In this document: positions 1-5,814 of the stretch, piece by piece | How the letters are laid out: each line of letters begins with the position of its first letter | Numbering within the stretch: position 1 is the first letter of the stretch | Notes under the pieces: generated by a model | The model's database searches: none | Seen by the model: only the letters and a program-made list of their open reading frames with translations | What the model was told of the DNA's origin: nothing | NCBI GenBank assembly: GCA_015231815.1 | Contig: JADGAW010000132.1 | Coordinates: 1-6,206, forward strand | Direction of reading: 5' to 3' | Length of the DNA: 6,206 nucleotides | Source of the DNA: Nitrospinota bacterium | GTDB lineage: Bacteria > Nitrospinota_A > JADGAW01 | Translations under genes and position numbers: made by a program

Positions 1-1
1 A

Positions 2-289
2 AGTAAAGATGTTCTCGATAAAACCTTCAAGGAACTGCTTGCTTATACCAATGAGCATTTCACCTTTGAGGAGGAGCTTCTCAATAAATATAACTATCCG
101 GCTATAAATGTTCAGATTTTGGAACATCGGGATTTTATTGATACCTTAAATGCTTTAATTGAGAGAAATCAAGATGGCTTTGATATGATGGTTGAAATTG
201 ACCTTGAAGATGTTCTTAAAAGTTGGCTAACGGGTCATATTGCATCTGTTGATTATAAGTTCTCTGATTTTTTGAAATCAAAAATGTAA
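2..289 (+). CDS. Bacteriohemerythrin, C-terminal part (5' end outside window)
   Basis: The open frame enters from the left edge and ends at TAA 287-289, leaving 95 visible residues. Members of this family are four-helix-bundle proteins with a non-heme di-iron site that binds O2, in the cytoplasm or fused to signalling domains. Visible ligand motifs are HFTFEE (fragment H19 and E23, matching family H54 and E58), YP at 32-33 followed by QILEH (Q38, H42), and HIASVD (H79, D84, matching H101 and D106). The usual HxxxH pair therefore reads QxxxH: the family H73 ligand is Gln, codon CAG at 113-115. The first-helix His (H25) lies outside the window. The frame is intact, so this is not an obvious pseudogene. 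The next gene starts 71 bp downstream on the same strand, so co-transcription is plausible. Whether this is a stand-alone hemerythrin or the tail of a larger fusion cannot be seen. Family assignment is strong; O2 binding by this copy is uncertain. Confidence 0.9.
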   Translation, partial: SKDVLDKTFKELLAYTNEHFTFEEELLNKYNYPAINVQILEHRDFIDTLNALIERNQDGFDMMVEIDLEDVLKSWLTGHIASVDYKFSDFLKSKM

Positions 290-360
290 CGTTAGGTTAC
301 CTCGTAACTGTCCTCATTTTTTAACCTCACCCTAACAATGAACTCAGTTTTGAAAACCCT

Positions 361-1932
361 ATGAACGAAAAACATATCAGGTCTCATTTAAAAATTCTTC
401 TTTTGGATGATGATAGAGACAAATTAAAACAACTAAAAAGAGTTTTAAAAACTCTGGAGTACGACTATGATAATGTTCTTGAGGAAACTGACTGTGAGGA
501 AGCACTCAAACACTTTGAAAAATTTTGCACGGTCAAGTTAATCATTATCGATTGGGAGATGGAGAATGATGCTGCCAAGACCTTTGTTCAAAACTTATTA
601 AAGATCAATGGAACAGAGCAGATAAAAATCATTATGGCAACAGGAGCATCCAAACAGGATGTTATTCTTGGAGCAATTAAGATGGGGGTTCATCACTGTA
701 TTTCCAAGCCGATTTTAGCAGGAGCTCTTGAGCAGGTTATTGTTTGGCTCATGAACGATGAACTGGAAAAAATTAAGAAAACAACTGCTGAAGAAATTGA
801 GAAAATTGAGAATGACGAAAATGATTTGGAACAAAGCAATCAAAGGAAGAAAAAAATATATGAAAATGCTGTTCACCGTATAAAGGAAGCAACAAACTTT
901 TATCCCTGGAAACCAACCCCCTACTTTGAAATTGGGCTTATATATGACAAGCTTGGTTTGTATAACTCGGCAGTTACCAATTACCATCAAGCGTTGTTCT
1001 TTGACAATAAATCTCAGGATGCATGTATTGCTCTTGCAAAGACCTTGAAAATCCTAAAGCAGTGGAATGAAATAATAAAAAGTCTCTCCCCTTTTGTGGT
1101 ACGGAAACCTACCTCCACCGTTTTAGAACTTCTAGGTGAGGCTTATTTAATGACGGGGGAAACCAATAAGGCGATAAAATCATTTTCTGATTCCATAATG
1201 TACGGGAAATACGGAAAGGAGAAACGTTCTCCAAGAGAAATGGCAGAAAAAGAAATGCTGGTAGGTAAAGCTTACGAACAGAAATCAGAGGAAACAAATA
1301 ATAAGGAATGGGATCAAAAAGCCATAAAGTCGTATGAAGAATCAAAGAAGTTCGACCCTGTTTATATCAGTGCCCATATGAACCTCTATTCCCTCTATAA
1401 AAAGTCTGGTCAGCATGAAAAAGCAGCGGAACTTCTTAAAGAAACAATCAGCATAACTCCACAACTTTCAGAAGACTGGCTGGCGTTGGGGAAAATTTAC
1501 TTGGAACAAGGAGATCAGCCAAAAGCAGCCTTTGCCCTTAAAAAAGCTATTGAGAAAAGTGAGTGTCCGCATCACACCTATTATGAGGTGGGAGAAGCTT
1601 TTCTGGAGACAGGAAATGAAGAGGATATTGATAAGGCTATTAAGTTCATGGACAGGTCAATTAGTTTATGTGGAGAACAGCCCCATGTGTTAAATAAACT
1701 GGGGATGACCTATAGAAGAAAAGGTATGGCAAAAGAAGCTTTACATGCCTATTTAATGGCGGTTTCACAAACTCCTGATGATACAAACCTTCATTTCAAC
1801 CTTGCCGTTGCTTATTTAAAAAGTGATGAGGAAAAAGCAAAACAGTTAGCGGTCGAACATCTTGAAGAAGCTATTAAGTTAAAATCAGATTTTCCTGAGG
1901 CAAAACAACTTTTGCAAAAGATTAAGGAGTAA
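361..1932 (+). CDS. Response-regulator receiver protein with C-terminal TPR array (paralog 1)
   Basis: The protein has 523 residues and no signal peptide or membrane segment, so it should be cytoplasmic. Residues 9-131 form a CheY-like receiver: acidic cluster DDD 16-18, phosphoacceptor D64 in LIIIDWEM, T94 in MATGA, and K116-P117. The usual MP-x-x-x-G after the phosphoacceptor is lost (MENDAAK here). Residues 132-178 are a highly charged, probably coiled-coil linker. From about 183 to the C-terminus there are roughly nine TPR-like helix pairs, with clear TPR residues in LGEAYLMTGETNKAIKSF (258-275), NLYSLYKKSGQHEKAAELL (341-359) and LGMTYRRKGMAKEALHAY (447-464). No output enzyme or DNA-binding domain is present, so the likely role is a phosphorylation-controlled protein-binding scaffold or sequestering protein; Vibrio VieB is an architectural precedent. 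The ATG at 361 lies just before the receiver's first strand, and no in-frame ATG exists back to the stop at 322-324. No Shine-Dalgarno is visible. It is co-linear with the next gene, its tandem paralog. The partner is unknown. Confidence 0.9.
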   Translation: MNEKHIRSHLKILLLDDDRDKLKQLKRVLKTLEYDYDNVLEETDCEEALKHFEKFCTVKLIIIDWEMENDAAKTFVQNLLKINGTEQIKIIMATGASKQDVILGAIKMGVHHCISKPILAGALEQVIVWLMNDELEKIKKTTAEEIEKIENDENDLEQSNQRKKKIYENAVHRIKEATNFYPWKPTPYFEIGLIYDKLGLYNSAVTNYHQALFFDNKSQDACIALAKTLKILKQWNEIIKSLSPFVVRKPTSTVLELLGEAYLMTGETNKAIKSFSDSIMYGKYGKEKRSPREMAEKEMLVGKAYEQKSEETNNKEWDQKAIKSYEESKKFDPVYISAHMNLYSLYKKSGQHEKAAELLKETISITPQLSEDWLALGKIYLEQGDQPKAAFALKKAIEKSECPHHTYYEVGEAFLETGNEEDIDKAIKFMDRSISLCGEQPHVLNKLGMTYRRKGMAKEALHAYLMAVSQTPDDTNLHFNLAVAYLKSDEEKAKQLAVEHLEEAIKLKSDFPEAKQLLQKIKE

Positions 1933-1958
1933 TTGAGTAGAAGGATTGGTGAGTAAAT

Positions 1959-1986
1959 GGGTAAATGGGGAGAAGGGTTGATGGGG
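1959..1986 (+). other. Potential G-quadruplex motif in C-depleted G-rich tract
   Basis: Four G-runs, GGG (1959-1961), GGGG (1967-1970), GGG (1975-1977) and GGGG (1983-1986), are separated by loops of 5, 4 and 5 nt, matching the G3+N1-7 quadruplex rule. Two more runs follow at 1998-2001 and 2008-2012. The surrounding 1933-2019 stretch has a single C (1992). The first runs sit in a short direct repeat, GTAAATGG at 1953-1960 and 1961-1968. It lies in the sense strand just upstream of the second receiver-TPR gene, so it could form in the read-through mRNA or in the non-template DNA strand. Folding is inferred from pattern only. Confidence 0.5.
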
Positions 1987-2013
1987 AGAATCGTGAAGGG
2001 GTAAAAAGGGGGA

Positions 2014-2019
2014 TATAAT
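2014..2019 (+). promoter_or_regulatory. Candidate -10 box (TATAAT) upstream of receiver-TPR paralog 2
   Basis: This is a perfect TATAAT hexamer. It predicts a transcription start near 2026 and a leader of about 28 nt before the ATG at 2054. The matching -35 position (1991-1996, TCGTGA, 17 bp spacer) is a poor match to TTGACA, with 3 of 6 bases. In AT-rich DNA a chance TATAAT is not rare, so this is a candidate only. If real, paralog 2 could be expressed separately from paralog 1. Confidence 0.4.
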
Positions 2020-2053
2020 ATGACAACCCACAACTCAAAATTCAGAACAAATC

Positions 2054-3619
2054 ATGGAAGAAATTAAAGTAGAGGCAAACATAAAAGTCCTTATCGTAGA
2101 TGACTTTCAAACAACCCGAAGGAGTCTGAGGCTTTTACTGAGGTCATACAACTATAAGTATCTTGAGGAAGCAGTTGATGGAAAAGAGGCGTTAAGAAAG
2201 GTAGAGGATGACGATAAGATCGGACTTATTCTCCTCGACTGGAATATGCCTAAAATGAATGGTTTGGCATTCTTGAAAGAGTTAAGAAAAAATAGTGATA
2301 AGGATTACATCAAAATCATTATGGTAACGGCTGAATCCTTACAAGACCATATCATGTCTGCCGTAAAAGCGGGAGTTGATGAATATATTATTAAACCCGT
2401 TACTCAGGAGAACTTACAGGACAAAATCATCTCAGTGGTAAACAAAGAGGTGAAAAAAGCCAAAATGAAGTTAAACGACAGAATTGCAAAGCTCAAGCAA
2501 CATGAGGAGTCGTTAAAATCTGAGTATCAAAATGTCGTACGGGAAGGTCTTCTTGAAATTAAAAATGCTTCAAGTATTTATCCCTGGCTTCCTGACCCAC
2601 ACTTTTATACGGGCTACCTCTATCAGGAGCTTGGTGAACTAATAAAAGCAGCCAAGGAATATGAGACGGCTTTAACTGTTGATACAAGACACTCAAATGC
2701 CAGCATTGCTCTTGGAAAAATATATTTAAAGTGGAAGCAGGGGGATAAAGCTGTTCGCCTTTTAAACGTTGTTGCTTCCCGAAAACCCACATCAGATGTT
2801 TTGCAGGCTCTGGGTGAGGCATATTTAACCTCTGGGGATAACAATAAAGCCATCTTGACATTTAAAAAATCAATTGATTTGTATGAAAATATCATCAACT
2901 CAAAAAACAAAAAGCCAGAGGTGAGTACCGAAATGGCTCAAAAACATGAAGGACTTGGTGTTGCCTATCAAAATAAGTTTGATGAAACAAAAGAAACGCA
3001 GTGGCAGCAGAAATCAATTCAATCTCTGGAAAAATCAATTGAATATGACCACCGATATATCAGTGCTCACTTTAACTTAATATGTGCTTATAAGAAAGCA
3101 GGAGAGGAGGAAAAAGCAGCAGTAATCCTCAAAAGAACAGCAGAAATTACCCCAAATGACAGTGAAGGGTGGGTTTCTCTGGCAAAGGTTTATATAAAGA
3201 CAAAACAGGATGATAAAGCAGCCTTTGCCATCAAGAAAGCTGTTGAACATAGTGATAATCCGGCACACACCTACTTTGAAATTGGGAGCATTTATATTGA
3301 GCATGACCTTGATACTGCCTTGAAATTTCTCAATAAATCACTTGAGATAGAACCAATACAGGCGCATACCCTTAATAAGTTAGGCATAATTTATCGGAAA
3401 AAAGGGATGCACGAAAAAGCAATTGAGCATTATAGAAAAGGACATGAAATTGATCCTGATGACGAAATCATTCTTTATAATATGGCATCAGCCATTCTTG
3501 ACAGCAACGATCCAGAGAAAATACCCAAAGCAACCTTCCATCTCAAGAAAGCCATTGAGATTGCTCCCAACCTTCAGAGTGCTCATGACCTTTTAAGCAA
3601 TATTCAGAAACTTAAGTAA
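2054..3619 (+). CDS. Response-regulator receiver protein with C-terminal TPR array (paralog 2)
   Basis: The protein has 521 residues, is soluble, and is co-linear with the upstream gene along its whole length. Residues 9-131 are a complete canonical receiver: D16-D17, phosphoacceptor D62 in LILLDWNMPKMNG, T92 in MVTAE, and K114-P115. A lysine- and glutamate-rich helical linker (131-168) leads into about nine TPR-like units (about 177-515). These include LGEAYLTSGDNNKAILTF (253-270), YISAHFNLICAYKKAG (335-350) and LGIIYRKKGMHEKAIEHY (443-460). Over residues 335-411, which carry the same numbering in both proteins, I count about 43 of 77 identities with paralog 1 by eye. The receivers are less similar. 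No output domain is attached, so it probably acts by phosphorylation-dependent protein-protein contact. The ATG at 2054 opens directly onto the first receiver strand and has no Shine-Dalgarno. The 3' end faces the histidine kinase gene, with 54 bp between the stop codons. That kinase is a plausible phosphodonor, but this is inference from proximity. Confidence 0.92.
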   Translation: MEEIKVEANIKVLIVDDFQTTRRSLRLLLRSYNYKYLEEAVDGKEALRKVEDDDKIGLILLDWNMPKMNGLAFLKELRKNSDKDYIKIIMVTAESLQDHIMSAVKAGVDEYIIKPVTQENLQDKIISVVNKEVKKAKMKLNDRIAKLKQHEESLKSEYQNVVREGLLEIKNASSIYPWLPDPHFYTGYLYQELGELIKAAKEYETALTVDTRHSNASIALGKIYLKWKQGDKAVRLLNVVASRKPTSDVLQALGEAYLTSGDNNKAILTFKKSIDLYENIINSKNKKPEVSTEMAQKHEGLGVAYQNKFDETKETQWQQKSIQSLEKSIEYDHRYISAHFNLICAYKKAGEEEKAAVILKRTAEITPNDSEGWVSLAKVYIKTKQDDKAAFAIKKAVEHSDNPAHTYFEIGSIYIEHDLDTALKFLNKSLEIEPIQAHTLNKLGIIYRKKGMHEKAIEHYRKGHEIDPDDEIILYNMASAILDSNDPEKIPKATFHLKKAIEIAPNLQSAHDLLSNIQKLK

Positions 3620-3673
3620 TTAATCGTTTATATCACTCATACATTAAGTTCAGAGTATTTTTACGAGGGTTGT

Positions 3674-5650
3674 TTATGGAGGCGGAGAATAGGGAAAGGT
3701 AATGGTGAAGGTTGTTCCTTCATTTATTGTTGAATTACAGGTAATTGTCCCTCCATGTTCATGAATGATTCCGTAAACAATGGAAAGCCCAAGACCAGTA
3801 CCTTTTCCAACCTCTTTTGTGGTAAAAAAAGGCTCGAATATTTTTTCACAGGTATCTTTTGCCATACCACAACCATTGTCGCTGAACTCTATGATAAGAA
3901 GGTTTTTATCCATGTCTGACCTCAAATTGAGGGTTATTTCAGGACGTTCCTTTTTTTGTGTGAAAGAATCAATTGCGTTTTGAAAGAGGTTTATAAATAC
4001 CTGTTCAAGTTGATTTGCATTTCCTGTTATTTCGTCAGAGGAATTTTTGCTTGTATCTATGTTGAGGGTTATATTTTTTAAACGTATTCTTTCTCCAATT
4101 AAAAGGAGAGAATTGTCAATTATTGTTTTAATGCTCACTCTTTTTTTCGGGATTTCTTCTCTGCCAAAGGTTCTTAAATGATTAATGATTGTTATAATTC
4201 GCCCAACCTGTCTGTTCCCCTCAATGACCTTTTTTGACATATTTTCCCGGTCAAGTTCGTTCCCCTCCATAAGTTCTATTTCAAGGTTTTGAAAAAAACA
4301 ACTAATATAGGTAAGAGGTTGATTGATTTCATGAGCAACGCCTGTTGCAACTTCTCCAAGAGTCGCCAGTTTAGACGTTGAAAAGGCTTTTATTTCCATC
4401 ATCTTCTTGTCGTGTTCGATTCTTTCAATCATAAGAGCTCCCATTATGATTTCCCCAATGACCTGTAAGGTTCGAATATCATTTTCCTCCCAGAGTTTTT
4501 TTGTAATGGTCTCCACGCAAAGCAAACCCTGTAAGGAATTTAAAACATAAATGGGGATATCAATAAGATCAAGTTCTTTATGGAGTCGTTTTATTTCGTC
4601 GCCTTTTAAATAGGGGAGGTCGTCAACGGAAATTTCCTTTATTTTATTAACTTTCTGGTCAATATATTGTGAACACCATTCAGCCTTATGGACAAACTTC
4701 GATTTATCTTCGTTTAAACAAAGAAGGTAACAGCGGGATGCATTAAAGAAAGCACTGAGTCTTTTTAAGCTATTATTAATGATGTTTATACTATCTTTTT
4801 CATTTATCTCAATATTAAGAAAGAGAGCAGATATTTCAGAAATAAGCTTTTCACTTTCCACTTGGTGGAGTAACTGTTTCTCAGCTTTTCGTTTTTCCGT
4901 TACATCCAATCCTGAAGAAAGTACACTTATAATTTCCCCCTCTTTACCTCTTATTGCCGTATTCTTCCAATGTACAATTTTTTCCTCACCTGTTTTTGTT
5001 AACACGACGTTTTCATATTCTTCTGCTAATGTTCCTTTACCATTCATTAATTGTTCAAAAACACGTATGACTTCATTCTTAATCGCATTGGGCAGGCAGG
5101 CATCAAACCAGTTCTTCCCGGTTAACTCACCTTCTTTATAACCTAAAATTGAGTATCCTTCCTTATTTAAAAGGGTAATGCGTTGCTCAGCGTCAAGAAC
5201 AAGTAATATAACTCCTACGATATCAAGGTATTTTTGAGCCATCTCTTTCTCTCGGTTCATTTCCTCCTCGATATAGATGTGCCTTAAAATTCGCTTAACT
5301 GTCGGATGGATTAGTTTGATAAAGTTTTGATTTCCTTTTACCAGATAGTCGAGAGCCCCCAACTGCATCATCTCAACAGATATCTCGAGGTTCTCCATGG
5401 AGGTCATAACAAGAAAAGGAGGTACGAGCCCTTTTATTTTGAGAATTTTAATTACGGCACTTCCCAGCATATCGGGGAGTTGGTAATCAAGGAGAAGAAG
5501 TGTTGGTTCTCTCTGCTTTATTAAATCAATAGCTTCTTTACCCGTTGTACAACAGACAATCTCATATCCGGTCTCTTTTAAGGTTTTTTGTACAATAGTA
5601 TGAATGAGATGATCATCATCTACCGCCAGAATATACTCTTTCCCCTTCAT
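3674..5650 (-). CDS. Soluble sensor histidine kinase: receiver-PAS-GAF-HisKA-HATPase
   Basis: The protein has 658 residues and no transmembrane segment, so sensing is cytoplasmic. Domain order: receiver 1-123 (D11-D12, phosphoacceptor D55, T83, K105); PAS 134-250 ending in a PAC-like LDVTEKRKAE; GAF-like domain 261-405 with the AEWC motif at 323-326 and LWEENDIRTLQVIGEII near its end; HisKA around 417-490 with phosphoacceptor H440 in AHEINQPL; HATPase 540-655 with N-box INLFQNA (553-559), G1 DNGCGM (591-596), F-box IFEPFFTTK (604-612) and G2 GKGTGLGLSI (615-624). All catalytic boxes are intact, so autophosphorylation is expected. The N-terminal receiver probably tunes kinase activity from another phosphodonor. 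The ATG at 5650 is chosen because it precedes the first receiver strand by six residues and there is no in-frame ATG, GTG or TTG upstream before a stop. The gene is convergent with receiver-TPR paralog 2 and may phosphorylate the receiver-TPR proteins (inference). Ligands of PAS and GAF are not predictable; no heme-type signature is evident to me. Confidence 0.93.
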   Translation of the reverse strand: MKGKEYILAVDDDHLIHTIVQKTLKETGYEIVCCTTGKEAIDLIKQREPTLLLLDYQLPDMLGSAVIKILKIKGLVPPFLVMTSMENLEISVEMMQLGALDYLVKGNQNFIKLIHPTVKRILRHIYIEEEMNREKEMAQKYLDIVGVILLVLDAEQRITLLNKEGYSILGYKEGELTGKNWFDACLPNAIKNEVIRVFEQLMNGKGTLAEEYENVVLTKTGEEKIVHWKNTAIRGKEGEIISVLSSGLDVTEKRKAEKQLLHQVESEKLISEISALFLNIEINEKDSINIINNSLKRLSAFFNASRCYLLCLNEDKSKFVHKAEWCSQYIDQKVNKIKEISVDDLPYLKGDEIKRLHKELDLIDIPIYVLNSLQGLLCVETITKKLWEENDIRTLQVIGEIIMGALMIERIEHDKKMMEIKAFSTSKLATLGEVATGVAHEINQPLTYISCFFQNLEIELMEGNELDRENMSKKVIEGNRQVGRIITIINHLRTFGREEIPKKRVSIKTIIDNSLLLIGERIRLKNITLNIDTSKNSSDEITGNANQLEQVFINLFQNAIDSFTQKKERPEITLNLRSDMDKNLLIIEFSDNGCGMAKDTCEKIFEPFFTTKEVGKGTGLGLSIVYGIIHEHGGTITCNSTINEGTTFTITFPYSPPP

Positions 5651-5656
5651 TGTTTC

Positions 5657-5662
5657 ATTATA
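5657..5662 (-). promoter_or_regulatory. Candidate -10 box (TATAAT) at the histidine kinase start
   Basis: A perfect TATAAT on the - strand ends 6 nt before the kinase ATG. With the usual 6 nt spacing to +1, transcription would start at 5650, the A of the start codon, giving a leaderless mRNA. No good -35 hexamer is found 16-18 bp upstream, so the site rests on the -10 alone. The lack of a Shine-Dalgarno upstream of the ATG is consistent with it. A three-codon ATG AAA CAA TGA begins at 5658 and overlaps the real start. Confidence 0.4.
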
Positions 5663-5732
5663 AAAAGTTGTTAAGTATGATGAGTGTTGGCATAATTTAA
5701 TCTACTAATGTTATTTTTGATTGAAAGACTTT

Positions 5733-5753
5733 AAAACTTTTGGTAAAAGTTTT
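5733..5753. repeat. Perfect 9-bp inverted repeat in the nadD-kinase spacer
   Basis: AAAACTTTT (5733-5741) and AAAAGTTTT (5745-5753) are perfect reverse complements around a 3-nt centre, GGT. An alternative overlapping pairing, TTTAAAAC (5730-5737) with GTTTTAAA (5755-5762), also exists. The stem has a single G:C pair, so it would be a weak RNA hairpin. It lies 82 bp downstream of the nadD stop's end region and about 83-103 bp upstream of the kinase start. It may be a weak terminator for nadD, a dyad binding site upstream of the kinase gene, or a product of AT-rich composition. The rest of the 164 bp spacer shows nothing else recognisable. Confidence 0.45.
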
Positions 5754-5814
5754 TGTTTTAAAATTATTCAAAAATACATCTTAAAATCACAAAGAACGTT
5801 GAAACACCATGCAA

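Noticed and set aside
2..289. Hemerythrin as a pseudogene because of the ligand change
   Set aside because: The frame is intact to a clean stop and the other visible ligands and helix motifs are conserved, so a functional variant is more likely than decay.
291..336. Inverted repeats after the hemerythrin gene: GTTAC-CTC-GTAAC (296-308) and GTTAGG (291-296) with CCTAAC (331-336)
   Set aside because: The stems are short and mutually exclusive, and the T-run at 317-322 does not directly follow either stem. I cannot support a terminator or operator.
715..3304. Several - strand open frames of 73-100 codons within the two receiver-TPR genes
   Set aside because: They are antisense to strongly supported coding regions, have no recognisable domains and have compositions expected from reverse-complemented Lys/Glu-rich TPR codons.
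3609..3662. AACTTAA (3609-3615) pairing with TTAAGTT (3644-3650), followed by a T-run, between the convergent genes
   Set aside because: A 7-bp stem with one G:C pair, a 28-nt loop and a T-run offset by seven bases is too weak to call a terminator.
5330..5345. Receiver of the kinase has Lys-Gly (K105-G106) instead of Lys-Pro
   Set aside because: DYLVKG-type endings are common in kinase-attached N-terminal receivers, so this is not a meaningful defect.
3780..5524. Three + strand open frames of 65-120 codons within the kinase gene
   Set aside because: They lie opposite conserved HATPase, PAS and receiver motifs and show no family features.
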